This document shows positions 8,841-15,265 of a DNA stretch of 60,030 nucleotides, one piece after another. A program made the translations under genes and the position numbers. Position 1 is the first letter of the stretch. Every line of letters starts with the position of its first letter. Source of the DNA: Lachnospiraceae bacterium (GTDB lineage Bacteria; Bacillota; Clostridia; Lachnospirales; Lachnospiraceae); assembly GCA_900770345.1 (NCBI GenBank), contig CAAGKF010000119.1, positions 1 to 60,030 on the forward strand, read 5' to 3'. The notes under the pieces were generated by a model. It did no database searches and was not told the DNA's origin. It worked only from the letters and a program-made list of their open reading frames with translations.

Positions 8841-9719
8841 TCACCTCCTTTCTCCGCCACCGTACAAGTCATGGCTCACCAAGGAAGTATAATAGCTATT
8901 GATGGTAGCCGGAGCGTTATACAGAGCGGACAGCAGGTATTTCTTGATATTGCGGACATAGGTGGTGTTCTCTCGCATCCGGTCCAGCACATATTCGATG
9001 TGGGAGCTGCCCAGTTTCAGGAAGCGGGACTTGACCACCTCCGCAGGGTAATCGTCCCCGGCAATACGAATGGTCTCCCTGTGGGAACACACCGTGTCCA
9101 CCACGAGTTCCACCAGCTCATCCAGGCGGTCCCGGTCAAGCTGATGGTACTGGATGAGGTGGTCATACTCTATATTTTGCAAAATCAAATCCCGATAGTT
9201 CTCGCGCTCCCGCATCCAGGCCTGTCCCATCCGTTCCGAACCCCTTGGGGATTTGGAGGGGGATAGGACAGGATTTGATTCTTCTGTATTTGATAAATCT
9301 TTTTTTGATCTATTAGTATTTAATTGTGCGGGATTTCCCTGTTCAGGTTCTCCCAATACAGGTAAAGCCTGTTCAGGATTATCCAAGACTGGATTTTCCC
9401 GTTCAGGTTTTTCCGGTTCAGATAGGCCGGGCTGCTCCAGGATAGTGTATTCGATGGCACTAAGCTGACCGTTAGAGTTGCGGACCCGCTGACGGATCAC
9501 ATACCCATGTTCCTCCAGTTCCCGCACCCCGGCGCAGATACTGTCAACGCCATCCTTGCAGATCTGGGCCAGCCCCTTTGTGGTATAGTCCCACTCCTCT
9601 GGCAGGGAGAGCATGAGGGAAAGAAGGCCCTTCGCTTTCAGAGAAAGCGACTTGTCCCGCAGATGATAGTTGGACATCACCGTGTAATCGTGTTTTTTTG
9701 CTATACGAAATACCGCCAT
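8841..9719 (-). CDS. DUF6017-type HTH / replication initiator-like protein
   Basis: A 292-residue protein starting after GGAGGAAT. Residues 1-95 form a winged-helix domain (FRIAKKHDYTVMSNYHLRD, LSLKAKGLLSLMLSLP, GLAQICKDGVDSICAGV). Residues 95-165 are a low-complexity linker rich in Pro/Glu with repeated E-x-P-x-L-x-P units. Residues 170-290 are the conserved C-terminal domain (DUF6017) ending KKYLLSALYNAP. Known: such proteins are annotated as replication initiator or HTH proteins in Firmicutes conjugative elements and plasmids. Its transcript continues into a ribosome binding site and a start for a further gene near 8767, which is cut off by the IS630 fragment. Inference: relic of an integrated conjugative or plasmid module. 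Confidence 0.8.
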   Translation of the reverse strand: MAVFRIAKKHDYTVMSNYHLRDKSLSLKAKGLLSLMLSLPEEWDYTTKGLAQICKDGVDSICAGVRELEEHGYVIRQRVRNSNGQLSAIEYTILEQPGLSEPEKPERENPVLDNPEQALPVLGEPEQGNPAQLNTNRSKKDLSNTEESNPVLSPSKSPRGSERMGQAWMRERENYRDLILQNIEYDHLIQYHQLDRDRLDELVELVVDTVCSHRETIRIAGDDYPAEVVKSRFLKLGSSHIEYVLDRMRENTTYVRNIKKYLLSALYNAPATINSYYTSLVSHDLYGGGERR

Positions 9720-10190
9720 ACCGATTCCTCCATAATATTTTATTGATTGTTCTTTCCTAAGTCATTTACTTCCAGCACCATAAGTATGGATTATTCTTTC
9801 GAAAAAAAATTTAAAAAATAACAGGAGGTGTACCCAGTTTTTACTGCACAGAGACTATATACATCTGAGCAGGATTGTAGATAATTTGCGGATAACGTTT
9901 TTTATGCATAATATTGACAGCGCGTTCAGGCGATTACAGTATTACTTCCAATTTCAACACTATTCAGTCCTCACAAATCCAAAAATCCCCCATATGTAGT
10001 ATGGCTTATCTGCTCAACATTTTTTCGTTTTCCCGTCCTGCATCCCCTCTCCTTCCATATAAAACTTCATTATCCTCTATACATACATCATAAAACTATC
10101 ATTCACATTATCCATACTTATTATGGCAATGTATGCATTGCTGTTTATAACCAATAATCCTGGATACAATTACGAAATAAGGAGGCTAAA
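9720..10190. other. Non-coding gap with one repeat copy
   Basis: No gene is visible in 470 bases. It holds an isolated AGGAGGTG at about 9833 without a following frame of note, TTATCCGCAA copy 4, and the promoter region of the 55-residue gene. This may be the scar of a lost gene. Confidence 0.5.
9886..9895 (-). repeat. TTATCCGCAA motif, copy 4
   Basis: A perfect 10-base match on the minus strand, with the same AAAACG-type T/A-rich flank on its 5' side as copies 3 and 7. Confidence 0.55.
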
Positions 10191-10358
10191 ATGGCAAAAA
10201 TCATTCATCGTTATGTTAACGGAATCGAAATCAACTATGATGATATACCTCATTATCAGATCACTAACCGCACTATATTGGATATCATTTACGCTGCGAT
10301 CAACCGTAATACTGTCCAGAGTACATCACACTCAAAATCAAATGACCAAAAATCATAA
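10191..10358 (+). CDS. Small hypothetical protein (55 residues)
   Basis: A short frame with a perfect AAGGAGG 5 bases before its ATG. It begins MAKIIHRYVNGIEINYDD and continues with IPHYQITNRTILDIIYAAI, then a polar Ser/Asn-rich tail. The protein is soluble, with an N-terminal strand-like half and one amphipathic helix. Unknown function. The very good ribosome binding site is the main reason to believe in it; longer frames overlapping it in other phases lack one. Confidence 0.55.
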   Translation: MAKIIHRYVNGIEINYDDIPHYQITNRTILDIIYAAINRNTVQSTSHSKSNDQKS

Positions 10359-10412
10359 AAACTGCAGTTGGGATTGTCATCCGACGATCTCAACCGCAAA
10401 AGTAGCATTTGT

Positions 10413-10560
10413 TTATCCGCAATATACCACAGAAATCCTATATCATCCCAAGTGTAATGTAGACACCACGTGCGGATAAGCAAAATTTATCAAAATACTG
10501 ATCCAACAAAAATCAGGTATACTGCTCAAGCGATGCGTATCGAAAAATCGTTATCCGCAA
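10413..10560. repeat. TTATCCGCA motif cluster, copies 5 (+), 6 (-) and 7 (+)
   Basis: Three copies in 148 bases: TTATCCGCAA at 10413-10422, reverse complement of TTATCCGCA at 10471-10479, and TTATCCGCAA at 10551-10560. The first two point at each other. The surrounding 10359-10832 has no supported gene. The cluster lies between the 55-residue gene and the recombinase promoter. Confidence 0.6.
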
Positions 10561-10832
10561 TTTTTCAAGTCTCCCTATCTATAGCACTTAATGCGCAAAG
10601 ATTACTAAAAGACACCTTAATGATCTTGCGGTGGTTGAATGCAAAGCATACTTTACTGACCCCCTGCGATCTATCGGAAACACACAACCAACAAAAACTG
10701 TGTACACCTCCTGCAATCCATATATTATATCTTAACAATCGGACACTCCTAACCAATCCTGTCAGCCATACTATTTATATCCAATTGATTGCATCATCCC
10801 AAATATGGCAAAAATTGATACAAAGGCAATCA

Positions 10833-10861
10833 TTGTCGTGTAGATGCAGTTATGGTATACT
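10833..10861 (+). promoter_or_regulatory. Recombinase promoter flanked by an inverted repeat
   Basis: TTGTCG (10833-10838), 17 bases, TATACT (10856-10861), 35 bases upstream of the recombinase ATG. A perfect 11-base inverted repeat (AAGGCAATCAT at 10823-10833, ATGATTGCCTT at 10870-10880) brackets the promoter: one arm touches the -35, the other follows the expected start point. It may be a pair of repressor half-sites. Confidence 0.6.
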
Positions 10862-10896
10862 TAACATGGATGATTGCCTTGGATGGAAGGAGTTCT

Positions 10897-12309
10897 ATGA
10901 GAAGAATGAAAACCGCAACCAAGGACAAAAAAGTGTCTTCTGCTTCATCAGCCAGGTCGTTTGCCGCATTATATGTCCGTGTATCCACGGATGCACAGGC
11001 TGAGGAAGGCTATTCGATCGATGAACAGCAGAAACGTCTGATCGCCCAGTGTGCTGTCCTGGGGATCACAGACTACCAATTATACATTGACGGCGGATGG
11101 AGCGGCAGCACACTGGAACGTCCTGAAATGCAGCATCTGATCCAGGACGTAAAGGAGCATAAAATCACGCATGTCATCTGTTACAAACTGGATCGTGTTT
11201 CCAGATCTCAAAGGGATATGCTCTATTTTATTGAGGATATCCTGTTACCTAATCATGTATCCTTTGTTTCGCTCAGCGAAACCATTGATACCGGAACCCC
11301 CATGGGCCGCCTGATGATCGGTATATTATCAGCATTTGCACAGCTGGAGCGCGAGAATATCCGCGAGCGAACCCAGATGGGTATGCTGGCCAGGGTAGAA
11401 AGCGGTTTATGGCCCGGAGGCGACAGGATTCCGATCGGTTATGATTACGACCAGGAACAGGGGATCCTGATCCCCAATGAGATGGCAGATACCATTCGCA
11501 GTTGTTTCTGCTTATATTTGCGTGGATTTTCGCCCCAATACATTGCCGACATGACCGGACTGAAATACGGAGCATGGGTATCACAGATACTATCCAGAAA
11601 AACATACATTGGGATTATTGTATTCCGAGATAAGGAATACAAAGGGAAACACACTCCCCTCATTGATGAGGATACCTTCTACCGCGTGCAGAAACGCCTG
11701 GAAGAACGATCTGTGAAGCGCCTTTCCCCGTCGAAGTCTCTGCTGACCGGACTTATGAGATGCGGTCACTGTGGAGCTGCACTGCATTATCAGTCCTGGG
11801 GAAAGGGAAAAAAGAAAATCGTATGCTATTCCCGACAAATCAGTAAGCCTCATCTGGTCAAGGATCCCAATTGCCCGCAAGGGTATTATGATCCTGAGGG
11901 AATTGAACAGGCGGTTCTGAATGATGTCTTTCGCTTCTCCCTGGATATCCAATCGCAGGATGTGACTTCCGTTTCCGGTTTTAACGTGAATGATATGGTC
12001 AAAAATCTGGAGGCCATTGACACCAAGATTAAAAATCTTTACGGCCTGTATGCCAAATCACCTGATGATCTGCTGCTGGAAGCGATTAATGATCTGAAGA
12101 AAGACAGAAGGCGGATGGAAGCTAAATTGCTGCATCTGCAGGATGAGGACTCAAGAACAGCAATCCACACAGAAATTAAAAGAACTGTAGAAAATCTGGA
12201 GAATATATGGGACAGCTTATCCATTGATGACCAGCGGAATATTCTCCATATCCTGATCGAATCCATTGAAATTACAGATGACAATATTGATATCCATTAC
12301 CGCATCTAA
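10897..12309 (+). CDS. Large serine recombinase (integrase/excisionase of the element)
   Basis: A 470-residue large serine recombinase. ATG at 10897 is preceded by GGAAGGAG; an in-frame ATG 15 codons earlier has no such site. The resolvase catalytic domain (about 23-165) holds YVRVSTDAQ with nucleophile Ser30 and YKLDRVSRS. The recombinase domain follows (about 175-275), then a zinc ribbon with Cys289, Cys292, Cys310 and Cys326, and a coiled-coil segment at about 370-440. These are the parts needed for site-specific integration and, with a directionality factor, excision. The gene ends 38 bases before the sigG fragment, reading toward it, as expected for the recombinase that put the element there. 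No directionality factor is recognised. It appears intact. Confidence 0.93.
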   Translation: MRRMKTATKDKKVSSASSARSFAALYVRVSTDAQAEEGYSIDEQQKRLIAQCAVLGITDYQLYIDGGWSGSTLERPEMQHLIQDVKEHKITHVICYKLDRVSRSQRDMLYFIEDILLPNHVSFVSLSETIDTGTPMGRLMIGILSAFAQLERENIRERTQMGMLARVESGLWPGGDRIPIGYDYDQEQGILIPNEMADTIRSCFCLYLRGFSPQYIADMTGLKYGAWVSQILSRKTYIGIIVFRDKEYKGKHTPLIDEDTFYRVQKRLEERSVKRLSPSKSLLTGLMRCGHCGAALHYQSWGKGKKKIVCYSRQISKPHLVKDPNCPQGYYDPEGIEQAVLNDVFRFSLDIQSQDVTSVSGFNVNDMVKNLEAIDTKIKNLYGLYAKSPDDLLLEAINDLKKDRRRMEAKLLHLQDEDSRTAIHTEIKRTVENLENIWDSLSIDDQRNILHILIESIEITDDNIDIHYRI

Positions 12310-12337
12310 CGAAACAAGAATATTTTATATTTCCTCG

Positions 12338-12365
12338 ACAAGTATATATGACGCCCATGATCCTG
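12338..12365. other. Predicted attachment site (element/sigG junction)
   Basis: The SigG frame becomes recognisable at CCCATGATCCTGGGCGAG (12354-12371, P-M-I-L-G-E). In intact SigG the residues before this are normally TYAV; here the sequence reads ...TATATGACG, giving Y-M-T, so the crossover should fall within or just before about 12345-12359. The core sequence cannot be fixed without the other junction. Confidence 0.55.
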
Positions 12366-12845
12366 GGCGAGGTACGCAGATACTTACGTGACAACAACGC
12401 CATTCGAGTCAGCCGCTCCCTGCGGGATACGGCCTACAAAGCTCTCTACGCCAGAGAACAACTGACCCGGATAAATTCCAAGGAGCCGACGCTGACAGAG
12501 ATTGCCCAGGAAATCGGAGTTTCCAGCGAGGATATTACCTACGCACTGGATGCCATACAGACACCGGTCAGCCTGTATGAGCCCGTCTATACTGACGGCG
12601 GCGATCCCCTTTACGTCATGGATCAGATCAGCGATAAAAAAAATCTGGAAGAAAACTGGGTAGAGGATCTTTCCTTATTGGAAGCCATGAAACGGCTGCC
12701 GGACCGGGAACGCCATATCATAGACCTGCGTTTCTTCGAAGGAAAAACTCAGACCGAGGTAGCCGAAGAGATCCACATTTCCCAGGCCCAGGTGTCCCGT
12801 CTGGAAAAAAATGCGCTGAAATCCATGCGTAATTATCTCAACTGA
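12348..12845 (+). CDS. sigG: C-terminal fragment of sporulation sigma factor SigG
   Basis: A 165-codon frame matching SigG from conserved region 2.4 to the end: PMILGEVRRYLRDN, IRVSRSLRD, the SLYEPVYTDGGDP and YVMDQISD segments typical of SigG rather than SigF, and region 4 with RFFEGKTQTEVAEE and QAQVSRLEK. Full-length SigG is about 257 residues, so roughly the first 90 (regions 1.2-2.3) are missing. The ATG at 12348 lies at the junction and has no ribosome binding site, so this part is unlikely to be made alone. SigG directs late forespore transcription and is needed for spore formation. Inference: the gene is split by the element and functional only after excision; the alternative is a dead gene in a non-sporulating strain. 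The fragment itself shows no decay. Confidence 0.92.
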   Translation: MTPMILGEVRRYLRDNNAIRVSRSLRDTAYKALYAREQLTRINSKEPTLTEIAQEIGVSSEDITYALDAIQTPVSLYEPVYTDGGDPLYVMDQISDKKNLEENWVEDLSLLEAMKRLPDRERHIIDLRFFEGKTQTEVAEEIHISQAQVSRLEKNALKSMRNYLN

Positions 12846-13109
12846 ATTTTATCTTCTCTCCCGCGCACTTCAAAATGCGTAGATTAAGAGATAACCGTTT
12901 CCCTGCTGCCAGAAACTGATACCCGGGACCTATCCTGTCTCAGCTTTCTGCAGCAGGACATCTGCAGCACAGTAAAAACAAACCGCCGCCTCAGCTGCAA
13001 ATATGTTTTTTCACCTTTTTAACCGCAATTTTCCATCTTCTTCCGCTTAAACCCTCTTTTTTCGATTATAATATAAGAAATATTTATTTCTGTGAAAAGA
13101 GGTTTTAAT

Positions 13110-13328
13110 GTGATCGTATACGATTCTTTCTGGAAAACTCTGAAATCCTCAGGAGAATCCACCTACACTCTCATCCATAAGCATAACATGTCAAGCGCCA
13201 CAATTAACCGCCTGCGTAAAAATCAGCCTGTAAGCACCACTACTCTTGATGATCTGTGCAGGATCCTTAACTGTGATGTTGGCGACATTCTTTCCTATAC
13301 TCCCCACGACGGAATTTCCGAAAAGTAG
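13110..13328 (+). CDS. Small Cro/C1-type HTH regulator
   Basis: A 72-residue XRE-family regulator. GTG at 13110 is chosen as start (AAGAGG 6 bases before; the protein then begins MIVYDSFWKTLKSSG as is usual in this family); a GTG 18 bases upstream is in frame. The HTH spans roughly residues 15-60 (YTLIHKHNMSSATINRLRK, TTTLDDLCRILNCDVGDIL). It probably binds DNA as a dimer. CCTCTTTT at 13053-13060 and AAAAGAGG at 13096-13103 form an inverted repeat around TATAAT at 13067-13072, a possible autoregulatory site. Part of the start region is duplicated 301 bases downstream. Confidence 0.8.
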   Translation: MIVYDSFWKTLKSSGESTYTLIHKHNMSSATINRLRKNQPVSTTTLDDLCRILNCDVGDILSYTPHDGISEK

Positions 13329-13360
13329 TTATTCCGGAGATCTTATCCATATAAGCAAAA

Positions 13361-13500
13361 GATATCCGTTTATGTATCCCCGGAATACTCCCGTGAAAAG
13401 AGGTTTTAACGTGATTATGTATGTCCCAACTTCGGATACGGAAGCTCTGTTTAGTGGCGCAAAACGTCCTGTGCAGCTTGTCACGACAGCGACCAGGTGA
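13361..13500 (+). pseudogene. Partial duplicate of the HTH gene start
   Basis: GTGAAAAGAGGTTTTAA (13393-13409) followed by GTG at 13411 repeats the leader and start of the HTH gene at 13092-13110 almost exactly. The frame then gives only 29 codons unrelated to the HTH protein before a stop at 13500. It looks like the remnant of a second tandem HTH gene. The segment GATATCCGTTTATGTATCCC at 13361-13380 recurs with one change at 13807-13826. Confidence 0.5.
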
Positions 13501-13674
13501 TATGAATTCCTGCAGTGGAGATGGAGTACTTAAATTTATTGGAATTTCTCCAAAAGTCAATATTGACTATAATTTTGACAATATTTTACCTTTAATACAC
13601 CACAATTTTCCTGTATTATAAGCACATCAGTTGTACAGCTGTTAAAATAAAAAGTCAAAAAAGGAGAAATTATT

Positions 13675-13797
13675 ATGATGAAAAATATGAATCAGTTTTG
13701 GTCAAAAAACAAAGAGGAGATTTGTGCAGGCTGCCTGGGTGTAATGTTCACGATCGGAGCAATGACTCTGCGATACATGAACTATTTCTTATTATAA
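13675..13797 (+). CDS. Small membrane-associated peptide (40 residues)
   Basis: A 40-codon frame with AAAGGAG 8 bases before ATG. It starts MMKNMNQFWSKNKEEI, a basic amphipathic stretch, followed by a hydrophobic segment (CLGVMFTIGAMTLRYM) that could insert in or lie on the membrane. It is flanked by the two copies of the 20-base GATATYCGTTTATG repeat and followed by a strong terminator. Function unknown; size and layout fit small toxin, signalling or leader peptides, but no family is recognised. Confidence 0.55.
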   Translation: MMKNMNQFWSKNKEEICAGCLGVMFTIGAMTLRYMNYFLL

Positions 13798-13853
13798 GCA
13801 GCGGAGGATATTCGTTTATGTATCCCCCAAGCACCAATGACCGTCTCAAACAC

Positions 13854-13905
13854 AAATGAGCGCAGCAGGAAGAATTGTTGTTACCTGATGCGCTCATTTT
13901 TATGT
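13854..13905. terminator. Bidirectional intrinsic terminator
   Basis: An 11-bp stem (13854-13864 with 13889-13899) followed by T-rich sequence on the plus strand; preceded by CACAAA so the minus-strand T run is weaker. It closes the 40-residue gene and probably also the thiamine operon, whose last stop is at 13925. Confidence 0.75.
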
Positions 13906-13924
13906 TTATTTTGACATATGTCTT

Positions 13925-15259
13925 TTATTCTGCAGCTGTAAGATATCTCAATAGATGTTCTTCAAAATTTTTCACAGCATTTTCAATGAATATATGACGT
14001 TTTTCCCAGTCAGCAAGCTGAACGGCACACGTATTCATTTCCTTGAAATTCGGCACATCCTCATAATCATCGATCTGACGTCTCCCGTTGGAATAACACC
14101 AGGCAAACCACCAGTCTTCCGGCAGGATAATATCCCGGTCAAGATATCTTGCTGTTTCCTTTATCAGCTCATCTGTTATCTCATTTACCTGGTATCCCTT
14201 TGCATTGCTGTCTTTTCCTTTTGCCTCCGTATCATACAGACAAAATCCTGCAAACAGATTGTGTTCTACCTCAATCCGAAACCACAGCTGAAGACTGTCC
14301 TTTTGGAATTTTGCATGCTTCACAATATAATTCAGACCCGGATAGGTGCTGTAGCAGTCATAAAATTTTTTATGAGAATCATCCTCATAGGAATAATACC
14401 CGGCAGCTTTTTCCGGTTCTAAATTGTATTTGAAAGCAATCCGGTCCATTTCCGTTCGGAAGTCATCAAATACCAGCCGTATCAGCTTTAGTTTGGCTTC
14501 CTTCATCACCTTCTCAATCTGCACTCCCGCTGCAAAATAATCCGCAGATTCGTATACGATTTCCATACTTTTTTTCATATCGTTATCCCGCTTTCCATCC
14601 GCAATCCTGCGGACTGCATCAATATACTGCATCACCGCTGGCCTCAATACTTCACGCATATCCGGCAGCAGCTCTGTCAGCCAGCAGCAGATATCCTGTT
14701 CCCACGAAATACACAGGATCTTTTCCGGCAGCAAAATCCCTGTACCGTTTTTCTCCTTTCTGCTGTACTCCGAGGGAACCGTTCCGAATCTTGTCAGGTA
14801 AACGAGTTTTGTATTTTTATCATGCTTCTTTGCATACTCATAATAATCCCAACACTGGCCTTCCTGTTCTCCGGCATAAATCTTAACTTCTATGGGAATA
14901 AAAAACCGGGCATTCCGAATAACAATATCAATCCTGCGGTCATCCTCTGTCACAAATTCCCTGATCACATCCGTATGTGCAAGCAGCGTATCACTGACCT
15001 TCTTCTCACGCAGGATCCCTGCAAAAAAGGATTTCAGAAACAATATGCCGCATCCATGCATCCCCTCCGGATTCAGCAGATCTGCCAGAAAACGGCACAT
15101 AATAACTTCTTTTGCAGATACTTCCAGTACATGGAAAATATTATACTCTGAATGCTGAAGGCTGAACTCATTTTCATTATTTTTCGCGTATTTGTTCTTA
15201 ATATTTTCAATCTTTATCATTTCGCTGACTCTCGTCAGCAGATCTCTGCGGCAATCCAT
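13925..15259 (-). CDS. PD-(D/E)XK nuclease superfamily protein
   Basis: A 444-residue protein with the nuclease core in its N-terminal third: RRIDIVIRN (Asp111) followed by FFIPIEVKIYAGEQEGQ (Glu124, Lys126, Gln134), the D...E-x-K signature of the PDDEXK_4 (PF14281-like) group. VLEVSAKEVIMCRFLADLLNPEG (44-66) is the other conserved block. The C-terminal half is mixed with no known motif. The gene begins 6 bases after thiH stops, with only a weak GGGGTAAG site, so it is probably translated by coupling and transcribed with thiSFGH. Known: this group is found in restriction-like and defence contexts, usually without proven activity. A link to thiamine is not expected; probably a passenger gene. 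Confidence 0.8.
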   Translation of the reverse strand: MDCRRDLLTRVSEMIKIENIKNKYAKNNENEFSLQHSEYNIFHVLEVSAKEVIMCRFLADLLNPEGMHGCGILFLKSFFAGILREKKVSDTLLAHTDVIREFVTEDDRRIDIVIRNARFFIPIEVKIYAGEQEGQCWDYYEYAKKHDKNTKLVYLTRFGTVPSEYSRKEKNGTGILLPEKILCISWEQDICCWLTELLPDMREVLRPAVMQYIDAVRRIADGKRDNDMKKSMEIVYESADYFAAGVQIEKVMKEAKLKLIRLVFDDFRTEMDRIAFKYNLEPEKAAGYYSYEDDSHKKFYDCYSTYPGLNYIVKHAKFQKDSLQLWFRIEVEHNLFAGFCLYDTEAKGKDSNAKGYQVNEITDELIKETARYLDRDIILPEDWWFAWCYSNGRRQIDDYEDVPNFKEMNTCAVQLADWEKRHIFIENAVKNFEEHLLRYLTAAE

Positions 15260-15265
15260 ATCTGC

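Larger units (their letters stand above)
1..12350. mobile_element. Right-hand part of a putative sigG-intervening element
   Basis: Seen: an AT-rich stretch of cargo genes, IS remnants and a large serine recombinase ends exactly where a reading frame begins that encodes only the C-terminal two thirds of SigG. The SigG N-terminus is not present on either strand of the window, so the left end and the 5' part of sigG must lie before base 1 or be lost. Known: large serine recombinases integrate elements into conserved chromosomal sites, and sigK is split in this way by the skin element in Bacillus and Clostridioides. Inferred: this block is one element inserted in sigG. It may be composite, because it contains broken IS and replication genes. 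The right boundary is placed at 12,345-12,355 by the SigG reading frame; no left boundary can be given. Confidence 0.75.

Noticed and set aside
10123..10479. A 118-codon frame over the 55-residue gene
   Set aside because: The frame with the AAGGAGG site is the short one in another phase; the longer one contains repeat copies 5 and 6 and looks non-coding.
5715..10560. CRISPR array
   Set aside because: The repeated motif is only 9-10 bases, irregularly spaced and in both orientations; no cas genes are present.
10470..11003. A 177-codon plus-strand frame before and over the recombinase start
   Set aside because: No ribosome binding site, odd composition, and it overlaps the well-supported recombinase gene in another phase.
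12348..12845. Reading the 165-codon frame as an independent small sigma factor
   Set aside because: It lacks the core-binding parts of region 2 and any ribosome binding site, and matches SigG exactly from region 2.4 on, so a split gene explains it better.
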